DNA from: Nostoc edaphicum CCNP1411
Lineage (GTDB): Bacteria; Cyanobacteriota; Cyanobacteriia; Cyanobacteriales; Nostocaceae
DNA length: 64,000 nucleotides
Direction: 5' to 3'
Assembly: GCF_014023275.1 (NCBI RefSeq)
Contig: NZ_CP054698.1
Coordinates: 7,649,001 to 7,713,000 of the forward strand
This document shows, piece after piece, positions 1-8,951 of the stretch. A program made the position numbers and the translations under genes. Positions within the stretch are counted from its first letter, which is position 1; each line of letters opens with the position of its first letter. The notes beneath the pieces were generated by a model. It was not told the DNA's origin. It saw only the letters and a list, made by a program, of their open reading frames with translations, and did not search any database.

Positions 1-3000
1 TGCGCTGTGCTGACGTTAGCCCTGTTACACCTGTGATATTCAGCCCTGCACAAAGTTTATAGCTAATTACCCGCAGACAGTCGCCAGTAGTTGCATCCCA
101 AATACGGATGGTTTCATCATAACTGCCACTGACAATGCGTTGACCGTCGGGGGAAAACGCCACTGAATAGACCGCAGAATCATGCCCCAAAAAGGGTTGA
201 CCAATGGGCTGACCATTCACATCCCACAACCGTACTGTCTGGTCAGAACTGCCACTGACAATCCGCTGACCGTCGGGGGAAAACGCCACTGAATAGACCC
301 CAGAATCATGCCCCAAAAAGGGTTGACCAATGGGCTGACCATTTACATCCCACAACCGTACTGTCTGGTCAGAACTGCCACTAACAATGCGCTGACCGTC
401 GGGGGAAAACGCCACTCCCCACACCGCAGAATCATGCCCCAAAAAGGGTTGACCAATGGGCTGACCATTCACATCCCACAACCATACTGTCTTGTCAGAA
501 CTGCCACTAACAATGCGCTGACCGTCGGGGGAAAACGCCACTCCCCAGACCACAGAATTATGTCCCAAAAAGGGTTGACTAATGGGTTGACCATTCACAT
601 CCCACAACCGTACTGTCTTGTCAAAACTGCCACCGACAATTCGCTCACAATCGGGGGAAAATGCCACCGAATTGACCTCAGAATCATGCCCCAAAAAGGG
701 TTGACCAATGGGCTGACCATTTACATCCCACAACCGTACTGTCTTGTCAGAACTGCCACTGACAATCCGTTGACCGTCAGAGGAAAACGCCACTCCCCAG
801 ACCGCAGAATCATGCCCCACAAAGGGTTGAGAAATGGGCTGACCATTCACATCCCACAACCGTACTGTGTCAGAACTGCCACTAACAATGCGCTGACCGT
901 CGGGGGAAAACGCCACTGAATAGACCGCAGAATCATGCCCCACAAAGGGTTGAGAAATGGGCTGACCATTCACATCCCACAACCGTACTGTCTTGTCATC
1001 ACTGCCACTGACAATGCGCTGACCGTCGGGGGAAAACGCCACTGAATTGACCTCATTTTCATGCCCCAAAAAGGGTTGAGAAATGGGCTGACCATTCACA
1101 TCCCACAACCGTACTGTCTTGTCATCACTGCCACTGACAATGCGCTGACCGTCGGGGGAAAACGCCACTGAATTGACCTCATTTTCATGCCCCAAAAAGG
1201 GTTGACCAATGGGCTGACCATTCACATCCCACAACCGTACTGTCTTGTCATCACTGCCACTGACAATGCGCTGACCGTCAGGGGAAAACGCCACGGATCT
1301 TACCCAATCTTCATGCCCGGCAAATGGTTGACCAATAGGCTGACCATTCACATTCCACAACCGTACTGTGTCAGAACTGCCACTAACAATGCGCTGACCG
1401 TCGGGGGAAAACGCCACTGAATTGACCCCAGAATCATGCCCGACAAAGGGTTGACCAATGGGCTGACCATTCACATCCCACAACCGTACTGTCTTGTCAT
1501 TACTGCCACTGACAATCCGCTGACCGTCGGGGGAAAACGCCACTGAATTGACCCCAGAATCATGCCCGACAAAGGGTTGACCAATGGGCTGACCATTCAC
1601 ATCCCACAACCGTACTGTGTTGTCATCACTGCCACTGACAATCCGCTGACCGTCGGGGGAAAACGCCACTGATCTGACCCAATCTTCATGCCCTTGAAGG
1701 AACAACAAGACTCTGCCAGAGGATGCTTCCCAAACTTGTACAGTACCCTTACTATCTCCAATCACCAATTTTTTGCCATCAGCACTAAATGCCACCGACA
1801 AGACCACTCCCAGAACTGGCGCAAAAACCGAGTTTGCGAGATCGGCTCCCATCAAATTTATCCACCGCAAGCTGGCATTAGCAAAATTTACGTCTGTAAT
1901 CACAGTATGGCTGAGATCAGATTTTTCCAGACTATAGGGATTTCTTGCTAGTAGTAATTTCACCAGGTTGCCACCTATATAACCCACCTGAGTCTGGTTT
2001 TTGCCACGAGTTGACTGAATTAGTGCGAGCAACCGTTGTTTAAATACTTGCTCATCTAACATTGGCACAGCTAAATCCAGCAAAGCTTTTGCCAAGGGAG
2101 CCGTACCAAAGTAATTAGATAATTTTTCTAGAGATGCTTTGGCAAATGAATTTAGCGGTGCTATTGAGAGCAGTTGCCTATCTTCTCCACACTGTCGTTG
2201 AAAGTATTCTGGCCAAGTGTAATCTTGTGGTGGAAGAGTATTTAAATAAGATTGTGCTTGAGCCAGTTCTGTGAAGTCGGGAGCTAAAACGCCTAACTCT
2301 GCCACTAGCTTATAGGCAGCAAAAAATTCCAATAACGAACGATGGGCAGGGCTATAGTCTCCTTCGGCATTACGAATTAGCATTGTCTGCCCCATCATGT
2401 CGTAATGCCAGTGGTCTAAATCTTTTTCTTCTTGGACTACAGCAGGAAATAAACGCCGAATCCGGTCGGGAAATTCTTTGTAGTTCATGCTCATCCGGTC
2501 TGTTGAGAGCATTTCCCAGGACAACTCACACAAAAAATAGAGCTTATCTGCCAATGAGGTAAAGGTGCGCTTGGTTTTGATATCTCTCTCCATCTTGTGC
2601 CGCACAGCATATAAATATACCCGTGATATATCTACTGGCTTGCCCGCCTCAATCTCTGGCAAAGCTTCTATAATCAATTCCGTCATTACCGGACGACGTG
2701 CCAAATCCCGCAATGTCGGATTACTCATTATCTGTTCTACTGTCTCAGGTTCAGCACGAAACGCTAATACTTGCCGAATTTGCTCGTCATCAAATTTTTC
2801 TAATTCCAGCACTTCAAAGCGCGGTGTCTCTAGAGGCAAGTTAATTGTAGAAGCTTGTAACTCTGCACTTAGCAAAGCCCTTCCTTCTTTGGCTTCTGGG
2901 AAATGTTCGGTGCGACAGGTGAGAATTACCTTTGCCCCTGGTACTACTACTTTGGCTAGTTCCCAGAAGTTGTTGATCATCTCTTGGCGATTGACTCTAG

Positions 3001-4624
3001 CTGCCATTTCATCAAAGCCATCAAAAATCAACAACACTTTACCCATACGGTTGAGTTGTTCAAAGGCAGAATAACCAGGCAGTGGGATTTCATGCTTGCG
3101 AAAAAAGAATTCTGAAAATAGCGATTCTACACTCACTGCTTTGGCATAGTCCCGTAAAGGTATGACTAATGGTAGACGTGGGCGTTCTACTCCCCGGCGT
3201 TGAGCATCCCGATAGCGTTGCAGGGCAGTCCAGGCATAATGCAACCCAAACCAGGTTTTGCCAGTGCCAAATTCACCCAAAATAGAAAGGTGTTCTTTGG
3301 CAGGATCATCAAGCCAGCGCTCAACATAACCATCAATCCAACCATCAGCTTGAGCGTAACGGCTCATGCCCATTTTTTGCTTTGATTTGGGATCGAACTC
3401 GTCTTTGGTACAAGCTAGGGGTACATAAGTGCGGTCAATTCCCCGTTGCTTGATTTCATTTTCTAGCCAGTTGAGGTAGCCACTAAAATCGGCATCCCTA
3501 TCCAGCAACTCATCAAGGGTGTAGCAAAATAAATTTTGATTTTCTTGCTTGTTTACCTCATCTTTGGCAGCGCGACTGACACGGCGATTGGTGATTAGCC
3601 AACCTATATCTGTTTTTCGGGTATTTACTGACTGTCGCAAGGCAGCAACATCTGCCATTCCGGCTTCTCCTGTAATGCCGCGCACCAAAACTCGGTTATA
3701 TCCCTTTTTCTCTACAGGGTTATTGACATTAATAATCCACTCAAAATAATTTTCATTGTTAATTTCATACTTTTCAAAGCCATAGCGCAAGGCAGTGAAC
3801 CAAGCCTGTAATTGCTCTGCCAATTTAGCTGTCTGATTTGGTGGACTCGAAGTTTGTACAGGCGCAGATTGAACAGCTTGCTTATTCGTTGTTTCTTTCC
3901 TAAAAAAGAGATTAATACACCCCAAATTGTTAGAGATGAATTTTTGGGGTGCTGTTTCTAATTCCTGCCGTAAGAATGCTACTAGGGTTTCGTTGGTGAC
4001 CCATTGGTTAGATAGTTCAGCCAATTCAAATCCGCGCAAAATCGCGCTAGTGAGTACACTACTGGCTGTACGCACATTTTCATTGGCTAACTCAAATTCT
4101 CTGCAAGCAGCAATAAAACAGCGATCGCGTGTATTTCCGCGATCGCCTGGATCAGCTTCTGTAAAATTGAATAGTTCCCCACTGTAACAACAGTCCAACC
4201 AAATAATTTGCTGCCGTACTGGGCTGTCTTGCAATAAATCACGCAGCCACTTTAATCGCAGTCCCCAGTTCCCATCACAATCGGTATCACTAGTAGCTAG
4301 AAAACCTTCTTTGCGCCGACCTTTACGAAGACCATGCCCAGAAAAATAGAAGAGGGCTGTATCTGGAACGCTTTTACCTTCAGGATCAAATAGTTGCTCT
4401 AAAGCCTTCTCTAAGTCTGCGACCTTGACTTCCTGATTCTTTGCTATGCGCGGTGCATCAGCTTCACGCGAATCTAGGAATTCAGGCAATCGCTTGACAT
4501 GAAAATTTCCAGCTTCACTGAGTCGCTTGGCGATCGCTTCTGCATCGTTAGCAGGCGATCGTAACGCTGACGCTCCTGGAAAATTATACTTATTAATGCC
4601 AACAACTAAAGCATCTCTACTCAT
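1..4624 (-). CDS. Caspase / nuclease-like / NACHT ATPase / WD40 repeat protein, 3' end cut by window edge
   Basis: Open without a stop from the ATG at 4624 to base 1 (1541 residues seen). The N-terminus is a caspase-like (peptidase C14) domain: FYFSGHG places His97 and LDCCYSG places Cys146 as the likely catalytic pair. About residues 270-400 resemble a restriction-endonuclease-like (Mrr-type) fold, with ITNRRVSRAAKDEV, but I see no clear catalytic E/QxK. A NACHT-type STAND ATPase follows: Walker A GEFGTGKT with Lys456, Walker B LLIFDGFDE near residue 534, then TCRTEHF. A short pentapeptide-like stretch (about 895-930) leads into some 14 WD40 units. The last visible residues, NITGVTGLTSAQ, match the usual C-terminal tail of cyanobacterial WD40/pentapeptide proteins, so only a few codons are missing. 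Inferred role: ligand sensing by the propellers, NTP-driven oligomerisation and protease activation in defence or programmed cell death. It is co-directional with the two genes upstream. Confidence 0.9.
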   Translation of the reverse strand, partial: MSRDALVVGINKYNFPGASALRSPANDAEAIAKRLSEAGNFHVKRLPEFLDSREADAPRIAKNQEVKVADLEKALEQLFDPEGKSVPDTALFYFSGHGLRKGRRKEGFLATSDTDCDGNWGLRLKWLRDLLQDSPVRQQIIWLDCCYSGELFNFTEADPGDRGNTRDRCFIAACREFELANENVRTASSVLTSAILRGFELAELSNQWVTNETLVAFLRQELETAPQKFISNNLGCINLFFRKETTNKQAVQSAPVQTSSPPNQTAKLAEQLQAWFTALRYGFEKYEINNENYFEWIINVNNPVEKKGYNRVLVRGITGEAGMADVAALRQSVNTRKTDIGWLITNRRVSRAAKDEVNKQENQNLFCYTLDELLDRDADFSGYLNWLENEIKQRGIDRTYVPLACTKDEFDPKSKQKMGMSRYAQADGWIDGYVERWLDDPAKEHLSILGEFGTGKTWFGLHYAWTALQRYRDAQRRGVERPRLPLVIPLRDYAKAVSVESLFSEFFFRKHEIPLPGYSAFEQLNRMGKVLLIFDGFDEMAARVNRQEMINNFWELAKVVVPGAKVILTCRTEHFPEAKEGRALLSAELQASTINLPLETPRFEVLELEKFDDEQIRQVLAFRAEPETVEQIMSNPTLRDLARRPVMTELIIEALPEIEAGKPVDISRVYLYAVRHKMERDIKTKRTFTSLADKLYFLCELSWEMLSTDRMSMNYKEFPDRIRRLFPAVVQEEKDLDHWHYDMMGQTMLIRNAEGDYSPAHRSLLEFFAAYKLVAELGVLAPDFTELAQAQSYLNTLPPQDYTWPEYFQRQCGEDRQLLSIAPLNSFAKASLEKLSNYFGTAPLAKALLDLAVPMLDEQVFKQRLLALIQSTRGKNQTQVGYIGGNLVKLLLARNPYSLEKSDLSHTVITDVNFANASLRWINLMGADLANSVFAPVLGVVLSVAFSADGKKLVIGDSKGTVQVWEASSGRVLLFLQGHEDWVRSVAFSPDGQRIVSGSDDNTVRLWDVNGQPIGQPFVGHDSGVNSVAFSPDGQRIVSGSNDKTVRLWDVNGQPIGQPFVGHDSGVNSVAFSPDGQRIVSGSSDTVRLWNVNGQPIGQPFAGHEDWVRSVAFSPDGQRIVSGSDDKTVRLWDVNGQPIGQPFLGHENEVNSVAFSPDGQRIVSGSDDKTVRLWDVNGQPISQPFLGHENEVNSVAFSPDGQRIVSGSDDKTVRLWDVNGQPISQPFVGHDSAVYSVAFSPDGQRIVSGSSDTVRLWDVNGQPISQPFVGHDSAVWGVAFSSDGQRIVSGSSDKTVRLWDVNGQPIGQPFLGHDSEVNSVAFSPDCERIVGGSFDKTVRLWDVNGQPISQPFLGHNSVVWGVAFSPDGQRIVSGSSDKTVWLWDVNGQPIGQPFLGHDSAVWGVAFSPDGQRIVSGSSDQTVRLWDVNGQPIGQPFLGHDSGVYSVAFSPDGQRIVSGSSDQTVRLWDVNGQPIGQPFLGHDSAVYSVAFSPDGQRIVSGSYDETIRIWDATTGDCLRVISYKLCAGLNITGVTGLTSAQR
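100..1735 (-). repeat. Tandem WD40-coding repeats, 126-bp period
   Basis: Thirteen nearly identical units plus one diverged unit at the N-terminal side. The SPDG codons recur near 141, 267, 393, 519, 645, 771, 894, 1020, 1146, 1272, 1395, 1521 and 1647. The step is 126 bp (42 residues), with two 123-bp steps caused by loss of one codon. Fourteen blades would suit two seven-bladed propellers. Differences concentrate in the residues after each Gly-His (for example HDSGVNSV, HENEVNSV, HEDWVRSV, HNSVVWGV), which lie on one propeller face. Confidence 0.93.
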
Positions 4625-4751
4625 TTAATATGCGACTTTTTATAAAAATTCGGGAAAATTTCTCAAAATTCTAGCTATTGTTTGATTTTAATCGTATTTT
4701 CACAGGCAAGAATCGAGTAAATATTCCTGACTAAATATTTACCCATGAGAG

Positions 4752-5672
4752 TCACTTTTCTTTTAGAGGCGTAAATATTGGTCTGTCGCCATCTAAACCT
4801 CGCAATAAATAAGTTGTCAATTGCTGACCTAACTCTTGTTCTTGCTTAGGATTAATAGGTATTCGCCAACGAAGAGATTTGTAAAGTTCTAAGCGATACA
4901 AATCAAACGCAGATTCCAATAAGCTACAGTAAATACTTGCGGCATCAACTGCCCAATAATAAGCAAAGATTGCCCCCACTAACCCAGCAGGGATAGCCCA
5001 CCAAGCCCAAACAGTCCAAACGATAAACAGCAAACTCCACAGCCAAAAACGGGCTGCTGTATTCAGATTTGAACGTGCTTCTTGTAATTCTTTCTTCACT
5101 CCATCCGGTAATAGTAGCCAGAGGCGAGACCAGCAAATTACAGCATCCAAGCCATATTTATCATAAGGGCGGCTTTCAGCGGCTCTGAGGATATTACCTA
5201 ACTTTGTAGGCATTAACCTATTAGGTTGAGATGGAAACTGCATAAGTTGTCCATCCAGCGTTACATATTCCTCTAATTCCTCGTTAGTTATAACTTGTTG
5301 ATCTTTTTTATCAGCCAGGGTTTGCCAACGCTTATCTTTTCGTTTCAAATCATGCTCTTTTTGCTGTATCATCCAGCGTCGTAAAGGTAGCAACCAAGCA
5401 GACCAATAGCCTTCTAAAAATCTTAAAATAAATAAATCGAACCTTTGAACCACAAAACCTGAGACAGCAATAATCAGCAAACCACTTACCATAACAACAA
5501 TCAGCAAAGATTCTGGTTGCTGTTTAAGCCAGTCTTCCAAAGGTTTTCGACCAAAACGCCACACCCAAGCTAGTAGTCCCCCAATCCAGAAAACAAAGGC
5601 TGGTGTTAGTATGTTCGCAGCCCAGTTTTCTGCCAGCTTTCCACCCAGACTTTCCAAAAATTTGGTTGGCAT
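4752..5672 (-). CDS. Four-helix membrane protein of the conflict module, function unknown
   Basis: 306 residues. Hydrophobic segments lie at about residues 20-38, 55-76, 205-222 and 224-245. Between the pairs is a charged soluble loop of roughly 125 residues rich in Lys and Glu, containing a YDKYGLDAVICWSRLWLLLP stretch. I do not recognise a named family with certainty. It starts 9 bp after the stop of the small zinc-ribbon-like gene and ends 127 bp before the caspase-NACHT-WD40 gene, all on the minus strand, so the three probably form one transcription unit. A membrane partner of a caspase/STAND protein could be an effector (pore) or an anchor; this is inference from context only. Confidence 0.7.
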   Translation of the reverse strand: MPTKFLESLGGKLAENWAANILTPAFVFWIGGLLAWVWRFGRKPLEDWLKQQPESLLIVVMVSGLLIIAVSGFVVQRFDLFILRFLEGYWSAWLLPLRRWMIQQKEHDLKRKDKRWQTLADKKDQQVITNEELEEYVTLDGQLMQFPSQPNRLMPTKLGNILRAAESRPYDKYGLDAVICWSRLWLLLPDGVKKELQEARSNLNTAARFWLWSLLFIVWTVWAWWAIPAGLVGAIFAYYWAVDAASIYCSLLESAFDLYRLELYKSLRWRIPINPKQEQELGQQLTTYLLRGLDGDRPIFTPLKEK

Positions 5673-5681
5673 ATTTTGTAA

Positions 5682-6062
5682 TTAATCAGCAGGTATTAAC
5701 GGGACATTATGAGTAGGACAGTTTGGTATAGCTGTTCCGACAGAGCGACGATACCAACTATAATCATCCCCTTGAGGACATCTATATTTTGAAGCAGATA
5801 TTGGTTGACCTTTACCTGGAAGTGGCTCAAAACCCTTTGTTATCGGTTTTTCACTGAGAAACTCAGCCATCCAGTCGTCAGTATCTGGGTAACTTTTGAG
5901 GATTTCCAAAATCTGGTCATGGACTTGCTGTCCAGCTTTAGCTTGTGCCAATAGTTCAGATAATTGTCGGTCTACTTGAACCGCATCATCTCCTAAAAGT
6001 TCTGGAAGAAAAGGACGAATCAAACGCGTTCCCTCCAGAATATCTTCAGGTTCAAACACCAC
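5682..6062 (-). CDS. Small conflict-module protein with C-terminal zinc-ribbon-like motif
   Basis: 126 residues, first gene of the minus-strand trio. The N-terminal two thirds are acidic and helical. The C-terminus has a Cys-containing YRCPQGDDYSWYRR stretch, then a conserved-looking IPNCPTHNVPLIPAD end. The spaced Cys...Cys-x2-His pattern suggests a metal-binding ribbon, though only two Cys and one or two His are visible. I recall similar short 'CP...W...CP.H..pL' proteins beside bacterial NTPase-based conflict systems, but cannot name the family. The function, perhaps adaptor or sensor, is inferred from its operon. Its upstream region lies in the proposed transposon end. Confidence 0.68.
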   Translation of the reverse strand: MVFEPEDILEGTRLIRPFLPELLGDDAVQVDRQLSELLAQAKAGQQVHDQILEILKSYPDTDDWMAEFLSEKPITKGFEPLPGKGQPISASKYRCPQGDDYSWYRRSVGTAIPNCPTHNVPLIPAD

Positions 6063-6414
6063 AACTTAAAACCTCATTATGTAAGATTAATGGCTAATTA
6101 TTTTATATATACACTGAAATAGATTAACATAATTAATTTTTGAGCATAGATGGAGCTTCTGCTAACATTAATGAATTTTTTACCCTTCTATAGAAATCAT
6201 ATAGGAATCCGCTTTGATTTCTGAACTAATTTGCGTAGGCAGGCAATAGTCAAGAAGGCTTCTTAGTTGTTGCCTGTTGCCTGCCTATCGCGCTTGCGCT
6301 GCGACACGCTCCGCGAACGCACACCACGCAAATTCGTTCAGAAATCAAAGCCCCTATATATCATTAAGTATTGTGAGCTTTCTTTGTGATATGAAGACTT
6401 GTACTAATAAGAAA

Positions 6415-6631
6415 GCGACATTAAATTTGTAAAGTTGATTAAAACGATAGTTTCTGCATCAAATAGAATAAGCGACATTTACAATTTGAAAATATTAGGT
6501 TTACGACCTTAAGTGTATGAAACAAGGTAAAATCACTATCGAATTTGAAAAACTTTTAAAAACTAGTTTAACTCTTGTATAGCAAGAGTTGTAAGGTTTA
6601 AAATTAGCGACATTTAATTTGTGAACATACA
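6415..6631. mobile_element. Putative Tn7-like (CAST-type) transposon right end
   Basis: Three same-direction repeats are present: GCGACATTAAATTTGTAA at 6415, GCGACATTTACAATTTGAA at 6472 and GCGACATTTAATTTGTGAAC at 6607. The last is followed by ATACA ending at 6631, so the terminus read inward is TGTATGTTCAC. Several CGACA...AATTTGT repeats next to a TGT/ACA terminus are how TnsB-binding ends of cyanobacterial Tn7-like and type V-K CRISPR-associated transposons look. The body would lie to the left and include the conflict module. No transposase gene is in the window, and the left end and the 5-bp target duplication (predicted ACATT) cannot be checked here. Confidence 0.55.
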
Positions 6632-6717
6632 ACATTCACGGTTGTTAAAAATCCTGGCAGATATAGCGATAACCTTTGGGCCTCCCAGATCGGGAGGCTT
6701 TCCTATGTTCCGCAGAC
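6632..6717. other. Short flank between transposon-end candidate and dienelactone hydrolase
   Basis: No reading frame is seen. The segment holds the hairpin listed separately. It would be the original chromosomal sequence next to the insertion site if the Tn7-like end at 6631 is real. Confidence 0.4.
6680..6703 (+). terminator. Hairpin with short T tract, plus-strand orientation
   Basis: GCCTCCC (6680-6686) pairs with GGGAGGC (6692-6698) across a 5-nt loop, followed by TTTCCT. No plus-strand gene lies upstream within the window, so if this is a terminator its gene has been separated from it. It lies 20 bp past the stop of the minus-strand hydrolase but lacks a T tract in that direction. Confidence 0.5.
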
Positions 6718-7551
6718 TTACACGCCATTCTGCTTAAACCATGCCAAGAGACGTTTCCAACCTTCCTTAGCTTCTTTCTCGCGGTAGGAGGGACGATAAT
6801 CGGCAAAAAATGCGTGGGGTGCATCGGGGTAGACGATGATTTCAGATTTGCTGCTGCTGGACTTTAAGCGATCGCGCATCTGCTCTACTGTATCTAATGG
6901 AATACCTGTATCCTTCCCACCATAGAGTCCGAGAACTGGGACTGTCAGTTTTGATGCAATATCCACGGGATACTTGGGCTGAAGTTCGGTAGCATCGCCC
7001 ACGAGTCGCCCGTACCAAGCCACACCAGCCTTCACCTTGGGATTGTGGACTGCGTATAACCAGGTAATGCGGCCGCCCCAGCAGAAGCCTGTAATCCCCA
7101 ATTTGTCGGCATTACCCTTAGCTGATTTCACTGCCCAGTTTACCGTAGCGTCAAGATCGGATAACACTTGAGCATCTGGAACTTTGGCAACAATTGGGCG
7201 AATTTCGTCTATGCTGCTTAATTTTAAGACATCGCCTTGACGCACAAATAATTCGGGTGCGATCGCTAAATACCCCAACTGAGCAAAGCGACGAGCGACA
7301 TCTTGAATATGCTCATGTACACCAAAGATTTCTTGGATTACCAGGACAATGGGAAAATTGTCACCAGTAGCAGGTGCTGCTCTGTAAGCAGGGATTTCGC
7401 CATCTTTAACGGGAATTTTCACCGCACCAGCTACCAATCCCTTAGCATCAGTGCTAATGACTTGGGCAGAAATGGGTTGCACTGCCAAGGCAAAACCCGT
7501 CGCCAGAGTGGTTGTTGCGATAAATTTGCGGCGTGTTATTTCTTTCATCAT
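6718..7551 (-). CDS. Dienelactone hydrolase family protein, exported (Tat-type leader)
   Basis: 277 residues, alpha/beta hydrolase of the dienelactone hydrolase (carboxymethylenebutenolidase) family. The expected triad is visible: Cys157 in GITGFCWGG, Asp214 in YGGKDTG and His246 in DAPHAFF. The N-terminus carries a twin-arginine motif, RRKFIA, and a hydrophobic stretch ending near ISAQ30, which suggests Tat export to the periplasm. The family hydrolyses lactones or esters; the natural substrate is unknown. It is monocistronic: convergent with nothing on the left and 230 bp from the next minus-strand gene upstream. Confidence 0.9.
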   Translation of the reverse strand: MMKEITRRKFIATTTLATGFALAVQPISAQVISTDAKGLVAGAVKIPVKDGEIPAYRAAPATGDNFPIVLVIQEIFGVHEHIQDVARRFAQLGYLAIAPELFVRQGDVLKLSSIDEIRPIVAKVPDAQVLSDLDATVNWAVKSAKGNADKLGITGFCWGGRITWLYAVHNPKVKAGVAWYGRLVGDATELQPKYPVDIASKLTVPVLGLYGGKDTGIPLDTVEQMRDRLKSSSSKSEIIVYPDAPHAFFADYRPSYREKEAKEGWKRLLAWFKQNGV

Positions 7552-7781
7552 CTCTACCTTGAATTGGCGAAAACTTTAATTGTTGGTTATCCGTACAGTA
7601 CTACAATGAGATATACTACGGTTTACCCATAAGTTTACTGCAATACTAGCTGTCTTTGCTACTTCAGTTTTCGCCATCAAGAGCGATCGCCTCATCTTTC
7701 CCGATTTATCCAATCTTTTATACCAGCTAACTGCCTTCTGCCTCCTGCCCTCTGCCTTTCTTGAAATCTACAGCAAAGTAA

Positions 7782-8951
7782 TCAATCAAAATCTTTCAAG
7801 ATAATGTGTTTTTTTAAGTCAAAACTGATTACACCTTGCTCTTGTAATTTGCCCATCAATCGTGTAATTGTGACTCTCGTAGTACAGCAGGCACTAGCAA
7901 TATCTTCGTGAGTGAAGCGAACACTTAGACGAGTACCCTCCGGCACAGTTTCACCCACTTCTCGTTTCAAAAGTTGTAATAGATGCTGCAAACGCTCTTG
8001 TACCCGTCGTTTTCCACAAATGACTAAAAAAGATTCTGTTTGCTGTAACCGCTGATTAATTTTTGGTAAAAGAGTATGACTCAGATTTGGAGAAGCTGCT
8101 ATTTCTGACGCATAAATTGACACCAACTCAACATCAGAGAGGGCTGTTGCTTGGTAGATGTTTAAAGATGTCAAACTAGAGCCAAAAACCATTCCTGCTG
8201 TTGCCAATCCTATTAGCAGTTCTTCACCAGTTTCACTGTAGGTACTGAGTTTGACCAAACCCTGACAAACGTACCAAATTACTAATGGGTTGAGGGGAAT
8301 AGTTTCTCCTTTAGAGTGTTTATGTATGGGACGAGTATTGAAAAGATTGTTGTCATTCTTAATTACTACTGATTCAAACTGCTGACGCTCAGTAATATTA
8401 CGCACTATCCAGCGCAGAGAAATTGCTTTACCCTGGTGATTGCGGACAACTGCCACTGTCAAAGCTGCATCAAAAAACTCGCCATAATGTTGTTGTAAAC
8501 GTACCAATAACTCTTTAACTCTGTCTGATTGGGATAGCTGTACTAGTTCGTTGCGAATCTGCTGACGTTCTTCTAAAAGGACAAAATTAATCATTGATTT
8601 GCCCACCAAAAAATGCTTTGAAACATTGAGCAACTTAGCTGCGGTAAGATTAGCTTCTTGGATGATTCCTTCTGTATTAGTTACTAAATAACCGTCTGGA
8701 GCCAACTCGAATAATTCTTGATAGCGTTGGCGTTCCGCTTCTAACCAATCCCGTGTTTGTAATAGTTCCTCATTTTGCTGATACAGTTCCTCCGCCGCTA
8801 ATTGTACTATCTTTGAAGTGTTATAGAGTTCCTTGAAAGCTTGTGGTAGAAGATCCGCGGGAATCCAAGGTAATACATTTGCAGTTTGGTATAAATCTGC
8901 TAAACGCTTATGCAATGCTTCTGCGCGTTGGATAAATTTTTCTATGTTCAC
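7782..8951 (-). CDS. PAS domain / Crp-Fnr-like transcriptional regulator
   Basis: 389 residues. A coiled-coil-prone N-terminus (1-75) leads into a PAS domain (about 76-195, ending in the PAC-like IVRNITERQQFE). A cyclic-nucleotide-binding-like beta-barrel with weak conservation follows (about 215-300), then a Crp-type winged helix-turn-helix: EDIASACCTTRVTITRLMGKLQEQGVI. The pattern suggests a sensor-regulator that reads a signal through PAS and binds DNA like NtcA or Crp. I see no canonical cAMP-binding FGE...RxA motif, so the barrel may not bind a nucleotide. Target genes are unknown. The gene stands alone, with about 950 bp of apparently non-coding DNA upstream. Confidence 0.82.
   Translation of the reverse strand: MNIEKFIQRAEALHKRLADLYQTANVLPWIPADLLPQAFKELYNTSKIVQLAAEELYQQNEELLQTRDWLEAERQRYQELFELAPDGYLVTNTEGIIQEANLTAAKLLNVSKHFLVGKSMINFVLLEERQQIRNELVQLSQSDRVKELLVRLQQHYGEFFDAALTVAVVRNHQGKAISLRWIVRNITERQQFESVVIKNDNNLFNTRPIHKHSKGETIPLNPLVIWYVCQGLVKLSTYSETGEELLIGLATAGMVFGSSLTSLNIYQATALSDVELVSIYASEIAASPNLSHTLLPKINQRLQQTESFLVICGKRRVQERLQHLLQLLKREVGETVPEGTRLSVRFTHEDIASACCTTRVTITRLMGKLQEQGVISFDLKKHIILKDFD

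Noticed and set aside
308..919. Plus-strand open frame of 203 codons rich in GLTNGLTIHIPQPYC repeats
   Set aside because: It is the antisense of the WD40 repeats, and its periodicity comes from them.
6415..6631. CRISPR repeats or a delocalised guide near the transposon end
   Set aside because: The three repeats are 18-20 bp at uneven distance with no spacer-like unit and no V-K repeat 3' end (GTTGAAAG) nearby.
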